Shown piece by piece: positions 52,686 to 62,100 of a stretch of DNA of 64,000 nt (positions are counted from its first letter, which is position 1; the number at the start of each line of letters is the position of its first letter). The stretch covers positions 186,001 to 250,000 of the forward strand of contig JAFMYY010000003.1 in NCBI GenBank assembly GCA_017948555.1, given 5' to 3'. This DNA is from Cesiribacteraceae bacterium YIM B00369. Lineage in GTDB: Bacteria > Bacteroidota > Bacteroidia > Cytophagales > Cyclobacteriaceae. The translations under genes were made by a program, and so were the position numbers. The notes beneath the pieces are model-generated. The model saw only the letters and a program-made list of their open reading frames with translations. It made no database searches and had not been told where the DNA came from.

Positions 52686-55600
52686 TTAGAATTTAATATT
52701 AGCACCAATCAACAGCGTTCTCGGGCGTGGATAATACCCGAGATCCACACCATAAGTAAAGGCATCAGTGGTAGCTGGGTCATTATCATCAGGGCCATAA
52801 CCTACTTCAGGGTCGAAACCGTTGTACTTAGTTAAAGTAAGTAAGTTCTGCCCGGTTACATAAAACCTTACCTGGCTTACATATTCTGAATTAATCAGTC
52901 TTCCGAAATCATAGCCCAAGGTTACGTTATTAAGCCTGAGGAAATCCCCATCCTGCACATAAAGGTCAGAAAACTGACTCCAGTTCCTGTTATCTGTAGT
53001 AACTCTTGGCATTGTATTAGAAGAGCCAGGCCCTACCCAGCGATCCAGAATAGCAGTAGTATAGTTTGCGTACTGGTTAGCCTGGTTCCTGTAAGTCTGT
53101 ACCAGCTGATGCCCTGCCATACCATTGGCCTGCACCAGGAGGTCGAAACCTTTATAATCGAAATTAAGATTTAAACCAAAGGTAAAATCAGGATTAGGGT
53201 CCCCTATCATGGTCTTATCAAGATCACTGATAATTCCATCATCGTTCCGGTCTACATATATAACATCGCCCGGCCTCGCTGATGGCTGGATAACACGCCC
53301 CTCTGATGACCTGTGTCTCTGGACGTCTTCTTCATACTGAAATACCCCCGCAGTTTGTAATCCCCAGAAATATCCTACAGGATAGCCATTCTGGGCCCGG
53401 AAAAATTCTCCCGAGTTATCGTACAACATGTTTCTTGGCCCATGAATAATTCCATCAGCTGTAGGTATTTCTCCAACTGTATTTTTATTATAAGAACCAT
53501 TTACACTAATGTTATAATTAAAATCACCTGCATTACCAAGATAGGAAATAAGCAATTCTACACCTTCGTTCCTAACATCACCGCCATTTATCCAGGGAGC
53601 TTCAGCGCCTGCAGTAGCTAAAACAGGAGCCTGAATTAACCAGTCTTTATTGATTTTAATATAATAATCAAAATTCATGGTTACACTGCCATTGAAGAAA
53701 CGGGCATCAAGACCAAGATTTGTCTGCTCCGAGGTTTCCCACCTCAAACCAGGGTTTGAAAGCCTGTTGGGATATGCACCCGGAGTATTCTGTCCTTCCT
53801 GTGGCCCGAAATTATAATTTGTAAACGCAAACGTTACCGGTGCAAGGTACTGGAATGCACCTGCATTCTGGTTTCCTACCTGGCCCCAGCTGGCCCTGAA
53901 TTTCAGGAATTCCAGTACATCGGAATTTTGAAGGAATTGCTCATTGCTGAGTACCCAGCCTGCAGATACAGAAGGGAAATATCCCCAGCGGTTTCCGGGA
54001 GCGAAATTAGAAGACCCATCCGCACGGATGGTAGTATTCAGCAAATAAGTTTCATTGTAATTGTAGTTTAATCTTCCAAAATACGACATCCTTCTGTTCG
54101 GTGTCCAAGGAGCGCCCCGCAGGTTCATGGTAGTTGCATCTGAATTATTAGTAGCATTATCCAGCCATGCACCTTCAAGGTTATTAAAAATGGCGTTAAC
54201 ATTGCTGCCACTCATCCATGAGCCATCGTTCTGGTAGTGTTCTGTTCCAAGCATTACCTGAAAATCATGAGCCTGGTTTATATCAAAGCCATAGGTTAAT
54301 AAATTATTCCAGATAAGGGATCTTCCCTTGCCTATATTCTGATTAATCCTGGATAACCTGTTGAAAGTATAAGCGGACAAGTTGTAAATTGGGGTGTAAG
54401 AACGTCCTTCATCTGCAGAGTAGTCAATGCCAAGGTCTGTTCTAAAGGTAAGCCTTTCCACAGGCTCCAGCTGCAGATATACATTCCCTAACAGCCTTTG
54501 GTCATTATTCGTGTTTTGGTTATTCAATACCATATTAGCATAAGGGTTTGCCTCTCCAGTGTTCCAGGTAGAATTAGTGTTATCCCAGAAATTACCCTCA
54601 CTATCGTACATTGGCACAAAAGGGCTGGTATTAAAAGCACCGCGCAGGGAGTTATTATACTGACCACCAACACCAATTCCATTGTCCTGAGTATAGGCAA
54701 AGTTTAGGTTTTCTCCAATCTTTAAAATATCCTTATACAGTTTATGCTCTGAATTGATACGGAAATTATAACGCTCATAATATGAGAGGTCCCTGCCTCC
54801 TACAATACCTTCGGTGGAGGTATAAGCAAGAGAAGTAGAATAAGTGGAAGTTTCAGAACCACCGGTTGCACCTAAAACATAATTTTGGGTAACTGCGTCA
54901 TTCACAAACATTTCATCGATCCAGTCGGTATTGGCATAGCCAAGGCCATCCATTCCCGGATTAGCAATTTGCTCATTAGTAAAAATGGGAAGCCTGCCGG
55001 AGTTAATAGCCGCTTCATTCATAATAGCTGCATACTCTGTGGCATTTAGCATATCCACTTTCCGGCCTAAATTCTGGTGACCGTAAAAAGCATCAAAGGT
55101 TATTTGCGCGCGTTGCCCGGCTTTACCTTTTTTGGTAGTAATAAGAACCACCCCGTTGGAAGCTTGGGAACCATAAATAGCTGCAGAAGCCGCATCTTTC
55201 AACACATCCACCGATTCAATATCGGCAGGATTCAGAAATGAAATATCCCCGGTTTGCACTCCATCCACCACATAAAGTGGTTGTGTACTGCCTAAAGTAC
55301 CTACCCCGCGAAGGATTACCCGCATCTGGGAGCCGGGCTGCCCCGATGTGTTGGCAATCTGAACGCCGGGAGCCTGCCCCTGCAAACCCTGCAAGGCATT
55401 GGTGGTGCTCTGCCGCTGTATCTGGTCCCCCTCTACCTGCACGGTAGCTCCGGTAACCAGTTTTTTCTTCTGCACACCATAACCAACCACTACTACCTCA
55501 TCCAACGATTGCATATCGGGTTCCAGGGCCACATCAATTACAGTTCTGTTGCCTGCAGTTACCTCCTGAGGAAGATAACCTATAAATGAATATACTAACA

Positions 55601-55805
55601 CAGCCTCAGGGCCTGATACATTTAATCTATAATTACCTTCCAGGTCGGTGGTGGTTCCGCTTCCTGTTCCTTTTACAAGAATGTTTACCCCGGGAAGCCC
55701 GTCACCAGTGCCTCCGTCGGTAACCTTTCCTGAAACCTGCTGCTGGGCTATAGCTGCTGGCACCAGCCACACCCATAATAAGCTAAAAAGTACGAATTGT
55801 TTCAT
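52686..55805 (-). CDS. SusC/RagA-family TonB-dependent transporter
   Basis: This 1039-residue outer-membrane transporter has a signal peptide (WLVPAAIAQ) and a carboxypeptidase-like N-terminal extension (about 22-98, VSGKVTDGGTGDGLPGVNIL). A TonB-box region (LDEVVVVGYGVQKKK) and a plug domain with SusC-type phrases (GQAPGVQIANTSGQPGSQM, PLYVVDGVQ, VDVLKDAASAAIYGSQA) follow. The large barrel ends in TLLIGANIKF. It should import oligosaccharides into the periplasm with SusD, whose gene begins 13 bases downstream. A 142-base AT-rich gap separates it from GH31, which may carry a promoter, although no consensus -7 box was found there. Confidence 0.96.
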   Translation of the reverse strand: MKQFVLFSLLWVWLVPAAIAQQQVSGKVTDGGTGDGLPGVNILVKGTGSGTTTDLEGNYRLNVSGPEAVLVYSFIGYLPQEVTAGNRTVIDVALEPDMQSLDEVVVVGYGVQKKKLVTGATVQVEGDQIQRQSTTNALQGLQGQAPGVQIANTSGQPGSQMRVILRGVGTLGSTQPLYVVDGVQTGDISFLNPADIESVDVLKDAASAAIYGSQASNGVVLITTKKGKAGQRAQITFDAFYGHQNLGRKVDMLNATEYAAIMNEAAINSGRLPIFTNEQIANPGMDGLGYANTDWIDEMFVNDAVTQNYVLGATGGSETSTYSTSLAYTSTEGIVGGRDLSYYERYNFRINSEHKLYKDILKIGENLNFAYTQDNGIGVGGQYNNSLRGAFNTSPFVPMYDSEGNFWDNTNSTWNTGEANPYANMVLNNQNTNNDQRLLGNVYLQLEPVERLTFRTDLGIDYSADEGRSYTPIYNLSAYTFNRLSRINQNIGKGRSLIWNNLLTYGFDINQAHDFQVMLGTEHYQNDGSWMSGSNVNAIFNNLEGAWLDNATNNSDATTMNLRGAPWTPNRRMSYFGRLNYNYNETYLLNTTIRADGSSNFAPGNRWGYFPSVSAGWVLSNEQFLQNSDVLEFLKFRASWGQVGNQNAGAFQYLAPVTFAFTNYNFGPQEGQNTPGAYPNRLSNPGLRWETSEQTNLGLDARFFNGSVTMNFDYYIKINKDWLIQAPVLATAGAEAPWINGGDVRNEGVELLISYLGNAGDFNYNISVNGSYNKNTVGEIPTADGIIHGPRNMLYDNSGEFFRAQNGYPVGYFWGLQTAGVFQYEEDVQRHRSSEGRVIQPSARPGDVIYVDRNDDGIISDLDKTMIGDPNPDFTFGLNLNFDYKGFDLLVQANGMAGHQLVQTYRNQANQYANYTTAILDRWVGPGSSNTMPRVTTDNRNWSQFSDLYVQDGDFLRLNNVTLGYDFGRLINSEYVSQVRFYVTGQNLLTLTKYNGFDPEVGYGPDDNDPATTDAFTYGVDLGYYPRPRTLLIGANIKF

Positions 55806-55947
55806 ATTATTTGGTTTAGTTTATTGGTTCTGAATTTAAAAAATATTTATCCGCATAATTATATTAAAATATTTTTTACATTTTAATCAGTTTTAAATTA
55901 ATAGTTTACGCTCTGTTTTTTTTAATTGCTTCATGAGCACCACAGGC

Positions 55948-58812
55948 TTACAGCTTCACTGATTTAGCTTTGCCTGTATAGCTTACCACCTTATCCGGCT
56001 TTGCCTCAAAATCAAGCTCTTTTGCTTTGTTTTTATTGACATACACTATATTGAAAGTTCTTTTCTTCAGCATTCCTTCAAACCCTTTTCCTTCCTGCTT
56101 TCCAAAGTTTATAGTTTTGTTCTTTTCGTTGTAGCTGATGGGAATCTTCAGGAATTTGCCCTCCTCATAATTATAGTTAGTATTCTCATCTTCATACAGC
56201 TCAAAGCTACCATCTTTGCCGCCATACACATAAAGGGTAATGGTTTCTGCAGGCTTTTCGGTGGTGTACTGTATTTCAGGACCGAATGGAATAATAGCTC
56301 CTTCTTTAACATAAATGGGCATTCGCTCATAGGGAGCATCTGCTGTAAGCTGCTGCCCTCCCTGCTGCCAGGAACCATCGTAAAGATTGTACCAGCCGGT
56401 GGTGGCGGGCAGGTAAAGCTTTCTTGAAGTTGCTTTATAATCAGTTACAGGGTTAATTAAAAGAGCCGGCCCGAACATAAACTGGTTGCCAATTTCACGC
56501 ACCTTTTTATCCTCCGGAAAATCCATTACCAGTGCTCTCATGAGGGTATAATCATCATGGTAGATTTTACCTGTAAGAGAATAGATGTACGGCATTAACC
56601 TGTAGCGTAATTTGTTATAATATACTATGGACTGGTAAGCCTTATGGTCTTCCGGCGCTATGTTAAACACCTCGCGGTATGGATACTGGCCATGGGCGCG
56701 GAACAGGGGACTAAAAGCGCCATACTGGTACCAGCGGGCATTCAGCTCGCGCCATTCTTCAAGTGCCTCTCCTTTAGGGTCCGGTCTGTCGTATTTATTC
56801 TCCACAAAGAAACCACCGATATCGGTTGTCCAGTACGGAAGTCCGGACATGGAGAAGTTAAGTCCTGCCGGTATCTGGCGGCGAAGTTCTTCGAAAGTAG
56901 AGGAAATATCGCCGCTCCAGGTAGCTGCGCCATACCTTTGCAGTCCGGCAAAAGCGGAACGGGTAAGGATAAATACACGCTCATCGGGATTTGCCGCACG
57001 CTGACCTTCATAAATTCCTTTGGCGTTAACAAGTGCATAAGCATTGAAATACTTTTCCGAAGGGCCCAGCGCTGTAGGGTTCATTAAAGTTTTGCGGTGC
57101 TCTATAGAAGAGTTAGATAGAATATCGGGCTCAGTAGCATCGAGCCACCAGGCATCAATACCTTTTGAGTACAAATTATCACTCAGCTGCTTCCAGAAAA
57201 GCTTGCGGGCTTCGGGATTATAAGCGTCATAAAAGGTAGATACATAGCCCTTCCCAATCCAGTCGCGCTGCTTATTTTCAATATTCTGCGTGTACAACAG
57301 GCCTTTTTCATTAAACTCCTTATAGTTTTCTATGCCTTCGTAAAACTTAGGCCACACCGATATCATGATATGCGTATTGTATTTATCGTGCAGCTCCTTT
57401 ATCATTCCTTCAGGATCAGGAAAGCGGGTTTCGTCAAATTCATGGCTCCCCCACTGGTCTTCTTTCCAGTACGACCAGTCCAGCACTATATTATCGATTG
57501 GTATGCGGCGCTTGCGGAACTCCTGCACGGTTTGAAGAATCTCTTCCTGCGTTTTGTAACGCTCGCGGCTTTGCCAGAAACCCATTGCCCATTTTGGCAT
57601 TACCTGAGCCTGGCCTGTCAGCTGGCGGTATCCGCTCACTACCTCATCGAGGTTGTTACCGTACACAAAATAGTAATTGATGTTATCGCCGGCCTCAGAT
57701 ATAAAGGCAAAGTTATCCTTATCTTCCTCAGGCTGTGGCGTTAAATAACGCAGGGCAATAAATGCCTCACCACCATCGGGCTTCCACTCAATTTTAACCG
57801 GATGCTTCCGGCCTTTTTCCAGCTCATGCCTGAACAGGGCCGGTCCGGGGTTCCAGGCCTCTCTCCACTTATCCAGCACCAGTTTATTATCGATCCACAC
57901 TTTTACATAGCCTGAAGATGGCAGCAGAAAAGTATGAGCTCCACTTTTATCACTTTCAATGGCACCTTCCCAGGTTACTACTCCTTCAGGCTGCAGTTCA
58001 TAACCTTCAGGCAGGCTTTTCAGCGAGCTGAGAAATTCATAGTCAATTTTTGACTCCTTCTGCACAACCGGAGCTTTGCCCGACTCAGGGCCAAAAGCAT
58101 AAGTAGCAGTAAGCCCTCCCTTTTCACCATCTTTACCGTAAAGTGTAAAAGCGGAAAGGGGCTGATAAGGGCGCACATCGCCAAATTTAGATATAGAATA
58201 ATTATCCCACAGAATACCGTAATTCTTGCTTGATACCACAAAAGGAACCACTGCCTGAGAATTATACTGGGTAATATCCACCTGGTAACCACGGTAATTC
58301 ATCAGCCCGGTCTGGTGCTGCCCTAATCCATAGAAAGCTTCATCTTCACCGGCCTGAAAAACCTTCTTTAGCTGGTAAACTTTTTCATTACCGTATTGAA
58401 CAGGAGAAAATGCCTGGTAAGAACCGGGTTCTTCCCTCAGAATTGCTTTTCCATTTTTATCAGAAAAAGTAACTACTCCTGTAGCTGCATCGACTCTTGC
58501 CTGCAGGTATGCAGTAGTAATAATAAGAGACTTCCCTTCTTCAGTAAGTTGCCAGTCTGAAGATGACTTTCCTTCATCTTCTATTATGAGACTGGGCTCC
58601 TTTTCAATATCATTTCCGGGAGTGGATATTACCTGGATGATCTTATCGGAAATAATGCGAAGCTTCACAGTCTGAGGAGCCCCTGCAGCCTTATTATCCA
58701 ACCTGATCAACACCCCGTCCTCCAGCTTCTGATAGCTCTTTATTACAGAGGGCTCATTGAATGCCGTAAGAACCAGGACTAGTAAAAGGTAAATTAACCT
58801 GTGTAATTTCAT
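55948..58812 (-). CDS. GH31 alpha-xylosidase with PA14 insertion
   Basis: This 954-residue secreted GH31 enzyme has an N-terminal signal (LIYLLLVLVLTAFN), a beta-sandwich and a PA14-like insert at about 235-360 (EGVVTWEGAIESDKSG, YVKVWIDNKLVLDKW). The catalytic barrel has the nucleophile D558 in DAWWLDATEPD and the acid/base D635 in TWSGDISSTFEEL. C-terminal beta domains include DUF5110. The PA14 insertion is a known feature of xyloglucan-active GH31 alpha-xylosidases of Bacteroides and Cellvibrio, supporting release of alpha-1,6-xylose from xyloglucan oligosaccharides. The gene stands between the regulator and SusC. Confidence 0.92.
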   Translation of the reverse strand: MKLHRLIYLLLVLVLTAFNEPSVIKSYQKLEDGVLIRLDNKAAGAPQTVKLRIISDKIIQVISTPGNDIEKEPSLIIEDEGKSSSDWQLTEEGKSLIITTAYLQARVDAATGVVTFSDKNGKAILREEPGSYQAFSPVQYGNEKVYQLKKVFQAGEDEAFYGLGQHQTGLMNYRGYQVDITQYNSQAVVPFVVSSKNYGILWDNYSISKFGDVRPYQPLSAFTLYGKDGEKGGLTATYAFGPESGKAPVVQKESKIDYEFLSSLKSLPEGYELQPEGVVTWEGAIESDKSGAHTFLLPSSGYVKVWIDNKLVLDKWREAWNPGPALFRHELEKGRKHPVKIEWKPDGGEAFIALRYLTPQPEEDKDNFAFISEAGDNINYYFVYGNNLDEVVSGYRQLTGQAQVMPKWAMGFWQSRERYKTQEEILQTVQEFRKRRIPIDNIVLDWSYWKEDQWGSHEFDETRFPDPEGMIKELHDKYNTHIMISVWPKFYEGIENYKEFNEKGLLYTQNIENKQRDWIGKGYVSTFYDAYNPEARKLFWKQLSDNLYSKGIDAWWLDATEPDILSNSSIEHRKTLMNPTALGPSEKYFNAYALVNAKGIYEGQRAANPDERVFILTRSAFAGLQRYGAATWSGDISSTFEELRRQIPAGLNFSMSGLPYWTTDIGGFFVENKYDRPDPKGEALEEWRELNARWYQYGAFSPLFRAHGQYPYREVFNIAPEDHKAYQSIVYYNKLRYRLMPYIYSLTGKIYHDDYTLMRALVMDFPEDKKVREIGNQFMFGPALLINPVTDYKATSRKLYLPATTGWYNLYDGSWQQGGQQLTADAPYERMPIYVKEGAIIPFGPEIQYTTEKPAETITLYVYGGKDGSFELYEDENTNYNYEEGKFLKIPISYNEKNKTINFGKQEGKGFEGMLKKRTFNIVYVNKNKAKELDFEAKPDKVVSYTGKAKSVKL

Positions 58813-59187
58813 TGAGAGAATAGTTAAAAATTAAAACATTCCATTTCTGGCAACGATTGCAATGGCAATATAGAAAGAACTCAATTCATCCATCCCCCTG
58901 AAATGTTTCCGATATAGGGATAGAATGTTAACAGCTGGTTAAGAGGAGAATAATAGGGCTTTAATGCCCCTGAAGGGCAATTTTTATTATCGGGAAAGGA
59001 TGAAATGTTGCCGGAAACAGCAATTCCGCACCCGTATTATTTTGCTTTTCCGGCAAAAAGTAAAATAATACGGGTGCGGAAATACTTTATCTGCAAGTAA
59101 ACCGGGCAATGAAATATTTATGGTGATAAAGAATGAAACCACCAGGGATAACGGCGGATGTTACCGGCTGGCAGTGCCGGAAGCTGC
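58813..59187. other. Intergenic region between the regulator and GH31 genes
   Basis: These 375 bases contain no ORF of note. They hold the long inverted repeat at 59024-59081 and a short hairpin (TGCCC/GGGCA at 58965-58979). The 58813-58960 part, directly upstream of GH31, is the likely promoter region of the structural genes, but no exact TAnnTTTG box is present. The best candidate is TATATTGC on the minus strand. Confidence 0.5.
59024..59081. terminator. Long perfect hairpin downstream of the regulator gene
   Basis: A perfect 20-bp inverted repeat (59024-59043 with 59062-59081) contains GCACCCG/CGGGTGC and AT-rich inner ends. The 18-base centre can itself pair (CTTTT with AAAAG). It starts 106 bases past the regulator stop codon and ends about 210 bases before GH31. 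The likely role is a strong terminator of the regulator transcript, but the long perfect stem and lack of a terminal T-run leave room for a regulatory site or RNA-stability element. Confidence 0.7.
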
Positions 59188-62100
59188 TTACTCCTTTCTG
59201 CTTCCTGCGTAGAGGGAGGGCAGGATGTTGAACTCGCTCTTGAAATACCTGGTGAAATATTTAGTATTGTTAAAGCCAACTTTATAGGCCACTTCCGCAA
59301 CAGTAAGCTGGCTCTTTTCCAGGAACTGTGCTGCCCGCTGCAGACGGATTTTACGGATGAACTCTACCGGCGAACTACCTGTAATCGCTACCATTTTCTT
59401 GTACAAGTGTGCACGGCTCATACCCAGTTCCCTGCTCAGGAGTTCAACGGAAAAATCAGGATTCGAAAGGTTCTCCTCCACAATCTTTATCGCATTCTGT
59501 ATCAGCTTATCATCGAGCGAAACAATATTTACCTCACTCGTCTGCACACTTATTTTCTTCTCATAAACCTTCTGCATCAGCTGTTTCTGGCTAATGAGGT
59601 TATTAATGCGCGAAAGCAGAATTTCAAAGTTAAATGGCTTGGTTACATAATCATTCGCACCAATATTCAGTCCTTTAAGCTTTTGCTCCTCTGCAGCATG
59701 AGCGGTAAGCAATACAAAAGGGATGTGGGAGGTGCGCTTATCTTCCCTTATTTTTTTACACAGGTCCATTCCATTCATTTCCGGCATCATTAAATCACTT
59801 ACAATCAGGTCCGGACCTGAGGAAAGCGCTTTTTGCCAGCCTTCCTTCCCGTTTTGAGCTTCTATAATTGAGAAATGAACACCCAGGTTATCTTTCAAAT
59901 AAAAACGAAAATCTTCATTATCCTCCACCAGAAGTACAAGCGGATTTTTATCCGGCACCCCCGGCACCATTGCTTCTTCTTTCTTTGTTTCTCTTTTAAG
60001 AAGCTTTTCTTCCTTTATTTCCTCCTGCCCCACTTCTTCTGCCCCGTACTTTTCAGGCCCCCCGGCCATTTCCCTGACCGGTATTCTCACAATAAAACAG
60101 CTGCCATTTCCGGGCTCGCTTTCCACGGCAATTGTTCCTCCGTGTATTTTTACAAATTCCTTTGTTATGGCCAGCCCTATCCCGCTTCCCTGGTTAACCA
60201 TGCTGCCGGGCACATCATTGCGGAAGAACCTTTCAAAAACTTTATCGTGTTTTTCCTTTGGAATACCTATACCGGTATCCTTTACTTTTATTTCAAGAAT
60301 TTTTATACCTTCAGAGGAAGAGTCATTATCGTAACAGCCGGCACTTACTTCAATTTTGCCATTTTCAGGGGTAAATTTAAAAGCGTTTGAAAGAAGATTA
60401 AAAAGGATCTTTTCAAGCTTATCCATATCGAAACCGGCATACAGCTCCTTCAGGTCAGATTTGAAAGTAAGCTCAACATTTTTCTTTTCAGATAAATCTG
60501 AAAAAGAATGAACCGACTCGCTTATGAACTTAATTACATTTCCTTCAGATGAATGAAGCTTCAGGCCTTCCACTTCAATTTTCCTGAAATCCAGCAACTG
60601 GTTTACCAGATTAAGTAACCTTTTGGCATTCCGGTGAATCATCTGATACTGTTTTTGTTCCACCGGATTATCAGACTTGCTGAGCAGCCTTTCCACAGGA
60701 GCAAGAATAAGCGATATAGGAGTCCTGAACTCATGACTGACATTGGTAAAGAAGCGGATTTTCATCAGGTCCAGCTCATGAAGCTGGCGCGCTTCCCGCC
60801 GCTCCTGCTCCAGCCTGAATTTAGCCCTTTCCTTTTGCAGCGTTCTCCGCCGGCTTATATACAAGCCCAGCAGCACAAGCATTATATATAAAGCATAAGC
60901 CTCGTTGGTTTTCCAGAAAGGGGCCAGCACAGCAATTATTATACTGCTCCCTTCTTCATTCCATACGCCGTCGTTATTAGAGGCCAGAACTTTAAATTCA
61001 TACTCTCCCGGGTCGAGGTTGGTATACGTTACCCTCCTGTTTTGATTGTCCACATCATGCCAGTCTTTGTCAAAACCTTCCAGCTTATACCTGAATTTAT
61101 TCTTTTCCGGATGCAAAAAGTTTAAGGCAGCAAATTCAATGGCGAAAACGTTTTCGTCGTGGTATAAAGTTACCTTATCCACATTTGCAAGCGCCCGGGG
61201 CAGCAGTATCCTCCCACCTGTTTCTTCACCTACCGCCACGCTTTTACTAAACAATTGAAAATCGGTAAACACAATATCAGGAGTATTCTGATTTCTCCTC
61301 AGGCTTTCGGGGTAAAAAATGTTAAATCCATTTGCTCCGCCAAAAATCATTTCGCCTTTACCGGTTTTTAAAGCGGCATTCTCATTAAAGGTTTTTCCCT
61401 GCAGGCCATCCCGCTCATCGTAGTTACGGAAGCTTACATTTTCCCGGCTGGTTGCCACACCCCCACTCCGGTCAATTACCAGGTTAGATACACCATTAGC
61501 TGTGCTTAGCCACAAATTATTAGCCCTGTCTTCCAGTATGGAAATTATATTGCTTCCAGGCAATCCATCTTCTGTGGTAAAACGAAGGAACGAGCTGTCG
61601 GCTTCATTGTAAAGGTTTAAACCATCTGCAGTACCAACCCACATATTATCAAAGCTATCCCGGTAAACCGACCAGATACTGTTACTCGTCAGGCTCTCCT
61701 CATCTGCAGGGTCATGAGTAAGGTAAGTTACCTTACGGCTTTTAAGGTTCAGTATGTCTATGCCGCTTCCTCCGCCAATCCATATATTTCCATGCCGGTC
61801 TTCGGCCATTGCCGAAATATAATCGCAGTGAATGGGTATTTCACCGGCTCCGTTTTTCAAATGAATAAACTGCTCCGTATCCTTATCCAACAGGTTTAGT
61901 CCTCCCTGCAGGGTGCCCGCCCAGATATTACCCCGGGAATCTTCAAACAGCTCCCAGACGCTGTTATCGGACAAGCTTTCAGGGTCTTCGGCATTACTCT
62001 TATAGTGAGTGAAGGTTTTTCCATCGAACTTATTTAGCCCGCCTAAATAAGTACCCACCCACAACATGCCTTCCCTGTCTATGAGCAGGCTTACAATAAT

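Noticed and set aside
51077-55805. A RagA/RagB peptide importer role for the SusC/SusD pair
   Set aside because: The pair is embedded among glycosidases, esterases and an HTCS, which indicates glycan import; no peptidase gene lies in the operon.
59158-59793. A 211-codon plus-strand ORF
   Set aside because: It is antisense to the AraC and receiver domains of the HTCS and shows no domain pattern of its own.
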